Shown piece after piece: positions 53,844 through 62,660 of a stretch of DNA of 64,000 nucleotides. The notes under the pieces were generated by a model that worked only from the letters and a program-made list of their open reading frames with translations, was not told the DNA's origin and searched no databases. Numbering within the stretch: position 1 is the first letter of the stretch; each line of letters begins with the position of its first letter. The stretch is from Sphingomonas citricola. GTDB taxonomy: Bacteria; Pseudomonadota; Alphaproteobacteria; Sphingomonadales; Sphingomonadaceae. The position numbers and the translations under genes are program-made. The stretch is from assembly GCF_019429535.1 (NCBI RefSeq), contig NZ_JAHXZM010000002.1, positions 669,387 through 733,386 of the forward strand, read 5' to 3'.

Positions 53844-55796
53844 TCATTCCGCCGCGATGGCGTGGATGCGCTCGCGCCGTGCGGCGGTGGCGACCGCCTG
53901 CTCCAGCGCGGCGAGCGTGAACGGCTTGCGGAGCACGGGCCGGTTGCCGAGATCGACCGCTGCCGCGTCGCCTGCGAACCCGGTGACGAACAGCACCGGG
54001 ATACCGCGATAGCGCGCGTCGAGCCCCGCGACCATCTCGGGCCCGGTCAGCCCGGGCATCAGCACGTCGGACAGGATCAGATCGGGGGCGGGCATCTCAG
54101 CCAATACGCCACCGATGCTGGTCGGATCGTCGCACGCGGTCACCCGGTGGCCCAGTTCCTCCAGTGCCCCGACGGTGGCCGCGAGCACGCGCGGGTCGTC
54201 CTCGACCACCAGGATGTCGAGGCTGGCTGCGATATCGTCGTCCGACACGACCTCACCCTGCGCAGCCGCCGCCGCGGGGAGAGCGGAACAGCCCTCCGCC
54301 TCGCGCGGTAGCAGCAGCGTGACCGTGGTGCCGTGCCCAAGTGTCGACGCGATCGACACGTCGCCGTCGACCTGCTTGGCAAAGGAGAAGATCTGGCTGA
54401 GCCCCAGTCCGGTGCCCTTGCCGACGGGTTTGGTGGTGAAGAACGGCTCGAACGCGCGTTCCAGCACCTCCGCCGACATGCCGTGCCCGGTGTCGCTCAC
54501 TGCCAGCGCCAGATACTCGCCCGCCGCGCACCCGTGGACGCTCGGTTGCTCTAGCCGCTGCGCCAACGCGGTGATCGTCAGCGTGCCGCGCCCCTCCATC
54601 GCGTCGCGCGCGTTGACCGCGAGATTGACCAGGGTGTTCTCTAGCTGGACGCGGTCGACGCGCACACACCAGCCGTCGCTCCGGTCGTCGACCATCACCG
54701 TCACGCCGTCGCCGAGCGTTCGGTCGAGCAGATCTTTCAACCCGGCGAACAGGCTCGCCGCGTCGATGCGCTCGGGGTTGATCGCGGTCTCGCGCGCGAA
54801 CGCGAGCAGGCGCCGGGTGAGCGCCGCCGCGCGCGTCGCGCCCTCGGTGGCGCTCTCGACGTGGCGCAGGACATCGCGGCTCCCCGACGCGAGGCCGCGG
54901 CGCGCGAGTTCGAGCCCGCCGATCACGACCGCGAGCATGTTGTTGAAGTCGTGCGCGATTCCCCCGGTCAACTGCCCGACGGCTTCCATCTTCTGGACCT
55001 GGCGCAGGCGCGCTTCCTGAACGCGGAGCTCGTCGGTCGCGACCGCCACGGCGCTCGCCAGGTCGTCGGCGCGCTCGCGTTCGGACGCGGCCTCGGCCTG
55101 CGCGACCGCGCGTTCTGCCAGCACGCGCATCGTCAGCCACGCGAGCGCGATCATGCCGAGGAGCAGCAGGACCCCGAAGATCGACAGTATCTTCGCCGCC
55201 GCGGTCGATCGATGCACCAGCGCCATCGCCTGCGAGGTCCGCTGTTCCAGCAAGGCGCGCTCGTCCGCGATCAGGCCGTCGAGCGCCGCGTTGATCGCGG
55301 TCAGCGCGGGGGACGTGCGGACTTGGTAATAACGCGACAGGGCCTGGCTGTTCTTGCCGTAATTGGTCGCGAGCGCGGTCGCGGCCAATTCCTCGCCGCG
55401 CGCGTGGAACGCCTCCTGCAGGGTCGTCAGCCGCTGTTGCTGCCCCGCATTGTCAGCGATCAGGCGGCGCAGCTGCGCCACGTTCTCGCCCGCCCGGCGC
55501 CAGTCGTCGAAATAGGATTGTCCGAGCCGCTGGTCACCCGAGATGACGTAGCGGCCGAGCGATGCCTCCGATTTCGCCATCGTGCCCTGCAACGCGCGGG
55601 CGAGATTCATGACGTCGTAGCTGTGGCTCTGCGCGGCGAGTGCGCGATCGCGCTGCCGATTCGCCTCGCCCAGCGTGATGACGAGCGCGGTGAGCACGGC
55701 CACGCCCGCGATCGCCATCACGATCAAGGCAACCGTGCGCCAGGCTGACACCAGCCCGGGCGGTGCATCCGTCTCCAACCCGCTCACGACGGCCAC
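53844..55796 (-). CDS. Hybrid histidine kinase with CHASE3-like sensor
   Basis: 650 residues. Two membrane helices (about 20-42 and 203-224) flank an extracytoplasmic helical CHASE3-like domain. A HisKA helix (LRQVQKMEAVGQLTGGIAHDFNNMLAVVIGGLELARRG, phosphoacceptor His in GGIAHDFNN), a complete HATPase_c domain (NLAVNARDAM N-box, SDTGHGM, GKGTGLGLSQIF) and a C-terminal receiver (ILVVEDDPRVLAATVGAL, LILSDVLMPG, VTGFAG, LRKPF) follow. GTG 55796. It lies 47 bp after spt and 85 bp before lptF, all co-directional. No separate response regulator is beside it. The signal is unknown. Confidence 0.92.
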   Translation of the reverse strand: MAVVSGLETDAPPGLVSAWRTVALIVMAIAGVAVLTALVITLGEANRQRDRALAAQSHSYDVMNLARALQGTMAKSEASLGRYVISGDQRLGQSYFDDWRRAGENVAQLRRLIADNAGQQQRLTTLQEAFHARGEELAATALATNYGKNSQALSRYYQVRTSPALTAINAALDGLIADERALLEQRTSQAMALVHRSTAAAKILSIFGVLLLLGMIALAWLTMRVLAERAVAQAEAASERERADDLASAVAVATDELRVQEARLRQVQKMEAVGQLTGGIAHDFNNMLAVVIGGLELARRGLASGSRDVLRHVESATEGATRAAALTRRLLAFARETAINPERIDAASLFAGLKDLLDRTLGDGVTVMVDDRSDGWCVRVDRVQLENTLVNLAVNARDAMEGRGTLTITALAQRLEQPSVHGCAAGEYLALAVSDTGHGMSAEVLERAFEPFFTTKPVGKGTGLGLSQIFSFAKQVDGDVSIASTLGHGTTVTLLLPREAEGCSALPAAAAAQGEVVSDDDIAASLDILVVEDDPRVLAATVGALEELGHRVTACDDPTSIGGVLAEMPAPDLILSDVLMPGLTGPEMVAGLDARYRGIPVLFVTGFAGDAAAVDLGNRPVLRKPFTLAALEQAVATAARRERIHAIAAE

Positions 55797-55843
55797 GTGT
55801 ACCGCAGCACCCCGCCGCGTGCAAAGTCAGCCGGGCGGCGTGC

Positions 55844-57112
55844 TCAGCCGATCTCGCCGGTCGCGCGGCCCGCGTCGGCGAACATCGCGGTGATCCGGTC
55901 GATCTGCGCGTCGCTATGCTCGGCCGACAGCGAGCAGCGCAGCAGGAACGTGCCCGACGGCGTCGCCGGGGGACGCGCGACGTTCACGTACAGACCCTGG
56001 TCGAGCAGCGACTGCCACATCCCGACCGCGCGCTCCTGATCCTCCAGCATGACCGCGATGATCGCCGAATCGGCCGCCTGCGTGCCCAGCGTGAAGCCGA
56101 GTTCGCGCAAATTGGCGTGCAGGCGGCGCGCATTGCGCCACAATTGCGCGCGCTTCGCCTCGGCGTGCATCAGCTTGCGGATCGAAGTCGCCGCGGTCGC
56201 GACCACCGAGGGCGGCAGGCTCGCGGTGAAGATATACGGCCGACACGCGAGCCGCATCGCCTCGAACTTCGGGTGATTGGAGACGCAGAAACCGCCGACG
56301 GTCCCGACCGACTTGGAAAAGGTGCCGATGACGAAATCGACGTCTTCGCCCAGGATCAGTCCCTGATCCTCGTACACCCCGCGGCCGTGCGTCCCGAAGA
56401 AGCCCATCGAATGCGCTTCGTCCACGAGCACCATCGCGCCGTGCTTCTTCGCGACCGCGACCATTTCCTTCAGCGGCGCGATGTCGCCCAGCATCGAATA
56501 GACGCCTTCGAGGACGACCAGCTTGCCCGGCTCCTTGGGCAGTCGGCCGAGCCTTTTGTCGAGATCCTCGACCGAGTTGTGACGGAACCGGACGATTTCG
56601 GCGTCGCCCATCTTGCAGCCGTCGTAGATCGACGCGTGGCTGTCGGCGTCGAGGATGACATACTCGCCCTTCGCCGCGATCGTCGAGATCGTGCCGAGGT
56701 TCGCCTGATAGCCGGTCGAGAACACCATCGCGTGATCGGCGTCGTAGAATTCGCGCAGCGCGTCCTCGGCGTCGACGTGGTCGCGGAACGTGCCGTTCAG
56801 CATCCGGCTGCCGTTGGTCCCGCTGCCGAATCGGTCGAGCGCCTGCTTGCCCGCGGCGATCACGTCGGCGTCGAAGGTCATGCCCATGTAATTGTAGGTG
56901 CCGAGCAGGATCGTCTCGCGCCCCTTGATCACCGCTTCGGTCGGGGAGCGTACCTCCTCCATCACGATCCCGAAGGGATCGCGCACGCCGGTGTCGAGCA
57001 GCGCCTGGCGTTCCGCGATCAGCGCGTCGAATTTGGAGAACAGGTCGCGCTCGGGCGCGACCGGCGCGGGGTCGGCGGGCAGGGCCTCGGGCTGGAAACC
57101 GGTCTCGGTCAT
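55844..57112 (-). CDS. spt: Serine palmitoyltransferase
   Basis: 422 residues, soluble alpha-oxoamine synthase. Condenses L-serine with palmitoyl (acyl) thioester to 3-ketosphinganine, first step of sphingolipid synthesis. Key residues stand where they do in the Sphingomonas enzyme: PLP lysine K267 in GTFSKSVGTVGG, H159 (stacks on the PLP ring) in DADSHASIYDG, D231 and H234 in VDEAHSMGFFG. ATG 57112 is two bases after the acp stop. The close spacing and the carrier protein beside it suggest that it uses acyl-ACP. Confidence 0.97.
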   Translation of the reverse strand: MTETGFQPEALPADPAPVAPERDLFSKFDALIAERQALLDTGVRDPFGIVMEEVRSPTEAVIKGRETILLGTYNYMGMTFDADVIAAGKQALDRFGSGTNGSRMLNGTFRDHVDAEDALREFYDADHAMVFSTGYQANLGTISTIAAKGEYVILDADSHASIYDGCKMGDAEIVRFRHNSVEDLDKRLGRLPKEPGKLVVLEGVYSMLGDIAPLKEMVAVAKKHGAMVLVDEAHSMGFFGTHGRGVYEDQGLILGEDVDFVIGTFSKSVGTVGGFCVSNHPKFEAMRLACRPYIFTASLPPSVVATAATSIRKLMHAEAKRAQLWRNARRLHANLRELGFTLGTQAADSAIIAVMLEDQERAVGMWQSLLDQGLYVNVARPPATPSGTFLLRCSLSAEHSDAQIDRITAMFADAGRATGEIG

Positions 57113-57114
57113 GG

Positions 57115-57357
57115 TCAGGCCTTCAACCGCGCCACGGCGTCGACCAGCTGCCCGACGTTCTCGATCTCGGCCTGCATGTTCATCGTGATGATGATGTCGA
57201 ACTCGTCCTCGATCGCCGCGACAAAATCCATCACGGTCAACGAGTCCCATTCAAGATCGCCCTGGAACGTCGTCGCGTCGCTGATCGCGACGCCCTTCTT
57301 GTTGAAGGGTTCGATCTGGGCCTGGACGGTGTCGAAAATCTGGTCGCGGTCGCTCAT
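57115..57357 (-). CDS. acpR: Acyl carrier protein for sphingolipid synthesis
   Basis: 80 residues. Carrier with the 4'-phosphopantetheine serine S39 in EWDSLTVMDFVAAIEDEFDI. It belongs to the dedicated carriers found beside spt in Alphaproteobacteria (called AcpR in Caulobacter), distinct from the housekeeping ACP. It is thought to carry the acyl group to serine palmitoyltransferase after loading by an acyl-ACP synthetase. The gene is 2 bp before spt and 44 bp after cerR. Confidence 0.93.
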   Translation of the reverse strand: MSDRDQIFDTVQAQIEPFNKKGVAISDATTFQGDLEWDSLTVMDFVAAIEDEFDIIITMNMQAEIENVGQLVDAVARLKA

Positions 57358-57401
57358 GGTGGCTTTCGATGCGTGATGATTAAGGCCGGGTTGCGGCGGG
57401 G

Positions 57402-58295
57402 CTATAGCAAGTCGTGGGCGCGATACCACTCGGCCGTCGCCGCCAGCGCGGCCGCGGTGTCATGCTCGGCACGCCACAGCGCGGGCGAGGGTAGCGCGTG
57501 CGCGACCCAGTCGGGATGCCGGAAATAATTGACCCGGTCGGGGGTCAGCTTCGCGCGGGCGCCGCGCACCATCCGATCGATTCGCGCGGCGCCCGACAGC
57601 ACGGCGCCCGGCAGCGATACCGGCCACGCGCGCCGACCGACCGCACGCCCCAGCGCGCGCGCGAAGTCGCGGTGATCCCAGCCGCCGGGGCGTCCGTCAT
57701 CGGGCTCGAGCATCATGTGGCGTGCCCCGTCACCCGTCGCGAGCGTCAGCAGCAGACGCGCCAGATCCTCCACGGCGATCACCGACATCCGGTTGCCGCG
57801 CGGGGGCAGGGGGACGAGGCCGCGGCGCGCGAAGCGGAACAGCTCCAGCATCTCGTGATCGCGGGGCCCGAAGATCGCGGGCGGACGCACGATCGTCCAG
57901 TCGAGCCCGCTCAACTGCACCAGTCGATCGGCCTGCGATTTCGACCATCCGTAATCCGACAGATGCGGCTCGCGCGCGGCGAGTGAGGATATGTGGATGA
58001 ACCGCTCGACGCCGGCGGCGCCTGCGGCGGCGATCATGCTGCGCGTGCCGTCGATGTTGCCGCTGACGAAACCGGCGCGGTCGGCGGCGTTGACGATGCC
58101 CGCGACGTGGATCACCGCGTCCGCGCCTTCGACCAGCGCACCGGGGCCCGCCAGGTTTCCGGGAACCCAGGTCACGCCGTCGCGCGGCGGCTGTTCGCGA
58201 CGGGTCAGCGCGCGAACCTCGTGTCCCGCATCGAGCGCGCGGTCCACGAGGTGGCTGCCGACGAATCCCGTCGCACCGGTGATGGCGAGAATCAT
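57402..58295 (-). CDS. cerR: NAD(P)-dependent ceramide reductase
   Basis: 297 residues, extended short-chain dehydrogenase/epimerase fold. The nucleotide loop is GATGFVGSHL (7-16) and the catalytic Y115-GWS-K119 is present. Caulobacter CerR, encoded in the same position beside acpR and spt, reduces the 3-keto group of the newly acylated base. ATG 58295 overlaps the proB stop as ATGA. Family call is firm; the substrate is inferred from gene order. Confidence 0.88.
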   Translation of the reverse strand: MILAITGATGFVGSHLVDRALDAGHEVRALTRREQPPRDGVTWVPGNLAGPGALVEGADAVIHVAGIVNAADRAGFVSGNIDGTRSMIAAAGAAGVERFIHISSLAAREPHLSDYGWSKSQADRLVQLSGLDWTIVRPPAIFGPRDHEMLELFRFARRGLVPLPPRGNRMSVIAVEDLARLLLTLATGDGARHMMLEPDDGRPGGWDHRDFARALGRAVGRRAWPVSLPGAVLSGAARIDRMVRGARAKLTPDRVNYFRHPDWVAHALPSPALWRAEHDTAAALAATAEWYRAHDLL

Positions 58296-59410
58296 CGCGC
58301 GACGTCTCCGAGATAGGCCATGTGGTTGCGGTGGACGAGCGCGGCGCGCGGCGCGTAGCCTAGCAGCGCCGCGTGCTCGTCGCTGCGGCGCCCGATCAGG
58401 CGCGCGGCATCGACCGCGTCATATTCGCTCAAGCCGCGCGCGATCGGTCCCTGGTCACCGTTGATCGTGATCAGGTCGCCGCGCGCGAATCGTCCCTCGA
58501 TTCGCGTCGCCCCGGCGGCGAGCAGGCTGGCTCCTTCCGCCAGCGCCTGCGCCGCGCCCGCGTCGACGTGGATTGCCCCCGCCGCGGTCAGTCCCCCGGC
58601 GAGCCATGCCTTGCGCGCAGGCGCGCCCGCGGGAGCCACGAAGACCGTGTGGCGCGCGGGCGTGGAAAGCGGATGCGCGATGCGTCCGCTCGCGATCGCG
58701 AGCGATACGCCCGCGGCATTCGCCAGCCGCGCGGCGGCGATCTTGCTGACCATTCCGCCCGACCCCATGCCCGACGACGATCCCGCATCGGCCATCGCCT
58801 CGACCGCCGAATCGATTCGCGTCACCGACGCGATGTGGGACGCGCCGGGCAGCGTGGGGTTGCGATCGTAGAGCCCGTCGACGTCGGACAGTAATATCAC
58901 GGCGCCGGCGCTCGCCGCCTGTGCGACGCGCGCCGCGAGCCGGTCGTTGTCACCGAAGCGGATCTCCTCGGTCGCGACCGAATCGTTCTCGTTGATGATC
59001 GGCACCACCCCGAGCGTCAGCAGCCGGTCGAGTGTCGCCGCGGCGTTCAGATAGCGGCGCCGTTCCTCCAGATCACCGATCGTCACCAGCATCTGCGCGG
59101 CGGTCAGTCCCTCGGCGCCCAGCAGGTCGGACCAGATGCCAGCGAGCGCGATCTGCCCGGTGGCGGCGGCGGCCTGCGCGTCCTCCAGGCTGGCGCGTCC
59201 GCCCTTGGCCAACCCCAGCCGCCGCGCGCCCAACGCGATCGCGCCCGAGGAAACCACCACGATCTGCTGGCCCGCCGCGCGCCGCGCCGCGATGTCGCGC
59301 GCGATTCCAGCCAGCCAGTCGCGCCGGACGCTGCCGTCCGGCGACACGATCAACGCCGAGCCGATCTTGACGATCAGCCGCGCGCAATCGGAAGGGGGAA
59401 ACAGCGTCAT
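58292..59410 (-). CDS. proB: Glutamate 5-kinase
   Basis: 372 residues. First step of proline synthesis from glutamate. The amino-acid kinase domain begins RLIVKIGSALIV, with VVVSSGAIALGARRLGL, PIINENDSVATEEIRFGDNDRLAARVA and DVDGLYDRNP, and a C-terminal PUA domain. Its stop overlaps cerR, and obgE lies 87 bp upstream. Why a proline gene should be coupled to a ceramide gene is not obvious; it may only share a promoter. Confidence 0.95.
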   Translation of the reverse strand: MTLFPPSDCARLIVKIGSALIVSPDGSVRRDWLAGIARDIAARRAAGQQIVVVSSGAIALGARRLGLAKGGRASLEDAQAAAATGQIALAGIWSDLLGAEGLTAAQMLVTIGDLEERRRYLNAAATLDRLLTLGVVPIINENDSVATEEIRFGDNDRLAARVAQAASAGAVILLSDVDGLYDRNPTLPGASHIASVTRIDSAVEAMADAGSSSGMGSGGMVSKIAAARLANAAGVSLAIASGRIAHPLSTPARHTVFVAPAGAPARKAWLAGGLTAAGAIHVDAGAAQALAEGASLLAAGATRIEGRFARGDLITINGDQGPIARGLSEYDAVDAARLIGRRSDEHAALLGYAPRAALVHRNHMAYLGDVAR

Positions 59411-59497
59411 GGCCGATGATCGTTAGCGAACGGGCACGCGCAGGCAAGCACGCGCGTTACGCCCGCGATCCCGACTTGAGGCTGATCGTGCGAAGGG

Positions 59498-60544
59498 TCA
59501 GAGCGGCGACCATTCGACCGCGTCCTCCTCGCCGTCGTCGTCGACGGGGGCGTCGCTCGACGGGATCGCCTCGAGCAACCGGTCCAGCACCCAGTCGACC
59601 CCCGTGCCGCTGACGCCCGAAATCGGGATCACCTCGGCGCCGCTCGCATCCTCCAGTTCGGCGGAGAGCGCCGCGATCAATTCGTCGTCCAGCGTATCGA
59701 TCTTGTTGAGCGCGACCACCACCGGCTTCTCGTCGAGCCCGCCGCCGTAGGCGGACAATTCCTCGCGCACGATCCGGTAACTCTCGCCGACATCCGCGTC
59801 GTTTGCATCGACCAGATGCAGCAGCACCCGGCACCGCTCGATATGTCCAAGGAAGCGATCCCCAATTCCCGCCCCCTCGGCAGCACCCTCGATCAAGCCG
59901 GGGATGTCTGCCAGCACGAACTCGCGGCTCTTGTGGCGCACGACGCCCAGTTGCGGGCGTGTCGTGGTGAAGGCGTATTCACCGACCTTCGCCTGCGCGT
60001 TGGTGACCTGATTGATAAAGGTCGACTTGCCCGCGTTGGGCAGACCGACGAGCCCCGCGTCGGCGAGCAGCTTGAGCCGCAGCCACACCCACGCCTCCTC
60101 GCTTGGCCAGCCGGTGCCGTGCTGGCGGGGGGCACGGTTGGTCGATGTCTTGTAGCTCGCATTGCCACGCCCGCCGTCGCCTCCGCGGAGGAACACGATG
60201 CGTTCGCCCACCCTGGTCAGGTCCGCGAGCAAGGTGCGCTCATCGTCGTCGGCGAGGATTTGGGTTCCGACAGGTACCTTGATGACGAGGTCGTCACCGC
60301 CACCGCCGGTACGGTTGCTGCCCGACCCGCCGTGCCCGCGCGGCGCGCGGAAATGCTGCGTATAGCGGAAATCGATCAGCGTATTGAGCCCGGCGACCGC
60401 CTCGAACACGATGTCGCCACCCTTGCCGCCGTTGCCGCCGTCCGGGCCGCCATATTCGATGAACTTCTCGCGCCGGAAACTGACCGCGCCGGGGCCACCC
60501 GCGCCCGACCGAACGAAGATCTTTGCTTGATCAAGAAAATGCAT
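59498..60544 (-). CDS. obgE: GTPase ObgE/CgtA
   Basis: 348 residues. Ribosome-associated GTPase involved in 50S maturation and stress control. The glycine-rich Obg domain ([37 protein letters not shown]) and the G domain ([37 protein letters not shown]) are complete. A short acidic C-terminal tail ends it. It is downstream of rplU and rpmA in the same direction, a very common order, here with a TetR gene and a GNAT gene between. Confidence 0.96.
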   Translation of the reverse strand: MHFLDQAKIFVRSGAGGPGAVSFRREKFIEYGGPDGGNGGKGGDIVFEAVAGLNTLIDFRYTQHFRAPRGHGGSGSNRTGGGGDDLVIKVPVGTQILADDDERTLLADLTRVGERIVFLRGGDGGRGNASYKTSTNRAPRQHGTGWPSEEAWVWLRLKLLADAGLVGLPNAGKSTFINQVTNAQAKVGEYAFTTTRPQLGVVRHKSREFVLADIPGLIEGAAEGAGIGDRFLGHIERCRVLLHLVDANDADVGESYRIVREELSAYGGGLDEKPVVVALNKIDTLDDELIAALSAELEDASGAEVIPISGVSGTGVDWVLDRLLEAIPSSDAPVDDDGEEDAVEWSPL

Positions 60545-60600
60545 GGGCCGCTGCCTAGCGCGTCCGCATCGTTAAAGCGACCCGGTGCGAGTCGCGCGCG

Positions 60601-61209
60601 TCACGCGGGCGGGAGCTTGCCGCGATCGGCGAGCAGCATCGCGCGCGCGAGCTCGCGCGCCTTGTCGCGCGGAAGCCCGAGTGCGCGCGCCATCGGTGCG
60701 CCCAGCAACGCGTCGCCCAGCGCCATCAGCACCAGTTGCAGCGTCTCCTCGTGGATCAGCGCGCCGGGATCGTTCTCCTGCGCCAATTCCTCGACCAGAT
60801 CGTGGATCGCGGTCAGGATCGGGTCGAGCGCGTCCTCGTTTCCCGACAGGATCATCCAGCTGGCGAGCGCGCCGGCACCGTTCCGGCCGAAGGCGTCGAA
60901 CGTCAGGTCGACCACTTCGGCGGGGTCCTCACGCTCGCGCGCGCGCCACACCGCCGACTTGATCGTCCCGACGATGCGGCTCGCCATGCTCTCGATCAGC
61001 GCTTTCTGGAGTCCGTCGGCCGACCCGAAATGGTGCAGCAGGTTCGCGTGCGTGCGACCAATTCGCCCGGCCACCGCCTTCAGCGTTACGGCCTGCGGAC
61101 CAACCTCGACCAGCAGAGCGCGCGCGGCCTCCAGTGCGGCTTCACGCGACTCTTCCGGGCTCAGGCGGCGGCGAAGGGGCGTGACGCTCATCGCTGCGTG
61201 ATCCGCCAT
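60601..61209 (-). CDS. TetR family transcriptional regulator
   Basis: About 202 residues. An N-terminal helix-turn-helix (AALEAARALLVEVGPQAVTLKAVAGRIGRTHANLLHHFGSADGLQKALIESM) is followed by a C-terminal ligand-binding helical domain. The HTH is of the TetR/AcrR type. Starts at ATG 61209 or ATG 61191. The target is unknown; it lies between the GNAT gene and obgE, both in the same direction, and no divergent gene is present to suggest one. Confidence 0.88.
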   Translation of the reverse strand: MADHAAMSVTPLRRRLSPEESREAALEAARALLVEVGPQAVTLKAVAGRIGRTHANLLHHFGSADGLQKALIESMASRIVGTIKSAVWRAREREDPAEVVDLTFDAFGRNGAGALASWMILSGNEDALDPILTAIHDLVEELAQENDPGALIHEETLQLVLMALGDALLGAPMARALGLPRDKARELARAMLLADRGKLPPA

Positions 61210-61239
61210 AACGCTGACCAAGGCAATGGTTCCGCCGCT

Positions 61240-61779
61240 TCAGGCCGCGATGGGGAGCGGCGCCGAGCACGGCTCCGCGAGATCGAGCGCCAGATCGACG
61301 CACTCGACCTCAGACCCGCGCGCGAGCGAGAATAGCCGGCTCCGTCCGGTTTCGATGAAGCCGAGCTTGCGCAACACCCGGCCGGACGCGGGATTGTCGT
61401 CCATGTGCCGCCCGATCAGCCGCTCGCTTCGTAGTGCATCGCGCGCCATCTCGATCACGACCCGGCCCGCCTCGGTCGCGAAACCACGCCCCCAGATATC
61501 AGGGGTCAGCCAGTAGCCGAGCTCGTGGACGCGCGTGTCCAGCGAGATCAGCTCGATCCCGCCGACCAGGCGATTCTCGTCGCGGGTCATGATCTGGAAA
61601 CGCGGCTGGTGCGGCGCGCGGGGTAGCGACAGGAACGCCTCCGCATCACCCAGTGCGTATGGCCACGGCGCACGCGACAGGTTGCGGACCACCGCCTCGT
61701 GCCCGATCGCGGCGGACAGGGCAGGGGCGTCTTCCGGCCAGCCGGGCCGTAGCGTCAATCTCTTCGTCAGCGCGAACAC
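61240..61779 (-). CDS. GNAT family N-acetyltransferase
   Basis: 179 residues if started at GTG 61779 (FALTKRLTLRPGWPEDA), which has GAGGAG about nine bases before it; GTG 61851 gives an extra 24 residues but starts next to the rpmA terminator. The GNAT fold has VHELGYWLTPDIWGRGFATEAGRVVIEMA as the acetyl-CoA-binding segment and NPASGRVLRKLGFIETGR later. It resembles RimJ/RimL-type amino-group acetyltransferases. Substrate unknown. Confidence 0.85.
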   Translation of the reverse strand: MFALTKRLTLRPGWPEDAPALSAAIGHEAVVRNLSRAPWPYALGDAEAFLSLPRAPHQPRFQIMTRDENRLVGGIELISLDTRVHELGYWLTPDIWGRGFATEAGRVVIEMARDALRSERLIGRHMDDNPASGRVLRKLGFIETGRSRLFSLARGSEVECVDLALDLAEPCSAPLPIAA

Positions 61780-61852
61780 GGTCTCGCTCTCCTCGACCAA
61801 GGCCCCAAGCACGCCTGCATGACGCGCCTGCGACAGGATGGAGGGAGACACG

Positions 61853-61885
61853 AAAAAAGGGAGCCGGGGTAACCCGCCTCCCTTT
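61853..61885 (-). terminator. Rho-independent terminator of rplU-rpmA
   Basis: On the minus strand AAAGGGAG (61885-61878) pairs with CTCCCTTT (61863-61856), with an inner GGGTTACCC-type pairing, followed by T-rich sequence. It lies 65 bp after rpmA and would end the ribosomal protein message before the GNAT gene. Confidence 0.85.
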
Positions 61886-61949
61886 GTTGGTTCGATGCCG
61901 TCGTGGCACTCGGGTCGCCCTGGTGGGCAACCCGGATGGTTACCCGATG

Positions 61950-62219
61950 TTATTCAGCCGCCATCGGCATAATGTCGACCGAGCAGAATTTGCGGCCGAG
62001 CTTGCCGTCGTGGAACACCACGCGACCATCGACGAGCGCGAACAACGTATGGTCCTTGCCGATGCCGACGTTGCGGCCCGGATAGAACTTCGTCCCGCGC
62101 TGACGTACGAGGATATTGCCCGCGATCGCTTCTTGACCGCCGAACTTCTTGACGCCGAGACGACGGCCGGCCGAGTCACGACCGTTGCGCGACGAACCGC
62201 CTGCTTTCTTGTGTGCCAT
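61950..62219 (-). CDS. rpmA: 50S ribosomal protein L27
   Basis: 89 residues. [62 protein letters not shown] is a clear L27. The short N-terminus, MAHKKA, reaches the peptidyl-transferase centre. It is 29 bp after rplU on the same strand and followed by a terminator. Confidence 0.98.
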   Translation of the reverse strand: MAHKKAGGSSRNGRDSAGRRLGVKKFGGQEAIAGNILVRQRGTKFYPGRNVGIGKDHTLFALVDGRVVFHDGKLGRKFCSVDIMPMAAE

Positions 62220-62248
62220 ATCGAATACCTCCTGGGAGCCGCTGTCCG

Positions 62249-62548
62249 TTACGCGCCGATCGACACGATCTTGAGGATCGTGTGCTGCTGACGGTGGCCG
62301 TTGCGGCGGCGATAGTTGTGACGGCGGCGCTTCTTGAAGACGATGACCTTCTCGCCCTTCGCCTGCGCGATGATTTCTGCTGCGACCGACAGACCGTTGG
62401 TCGGCTTCAGATCGGAACCTTCGCCCGCAAGCAGCACGTCGCCCAGCGTCACCGACGCCCCGGCATCACCGTCGATCTTGTCGACGACGATCTTGTCTCC
62501 AGCGGCAACGCGGTACTGCTTGCCGCCCGTGCGCACGATAGCGAACAT
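62249..62548 (-). CDS. rplU: 50S ribosomal protein L21
   Basis: 99 residues. [38 protein letters not shown] and [28 protein letters not shown] are typical. ATG 62548 gives the exact family start. First gene of rplU-rpmA; a TTGACA promoter element lies 85 bp upstream, inside the hspQ terminator. Confidence 0.98.
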   Translation of the reverse strand: MFAIVRTGGKQYRVAAGDKIVVDKIDGDAGASVTLGDVLLAGEGSDLKPTNGLSVAAEIIAQAKGEKVIVFKKRRRHNYRRRNGHRQQHTILKIVSIGA

Positions 62549-62608
62549 GGCTCTTTTCACTTCCCAAATGTCTATGCCCGCCGGGGCAGACCCCGCGGAA
62601 GAAAGCGC

Positions 62609-62647
62609 GCTGCTAATAAACGTGGGGCGGCCTGTCAACCGCCCCAC
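62609..62647 (-). promoter_or_regulatory. rplU promoter overlapping the hspQ terminator
   Basis: GTGGGGCGG (62622-62630) and CCGCCCCAC (62639-62647) form a perfect 9-bp stem whose minus-strand 3' side runs into GTTTATTAG, so it can terminate hspQ. The 8-base loop contains TTGACA on the minus strand (62638-62633). TTAGCA or TAGCAG follows at 16-17 bp. This gives a -35 that sits in the loop of a terminator. Confidence 0.5.
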
Positions 62648-62660
62648 TGCTCCACGCAGT

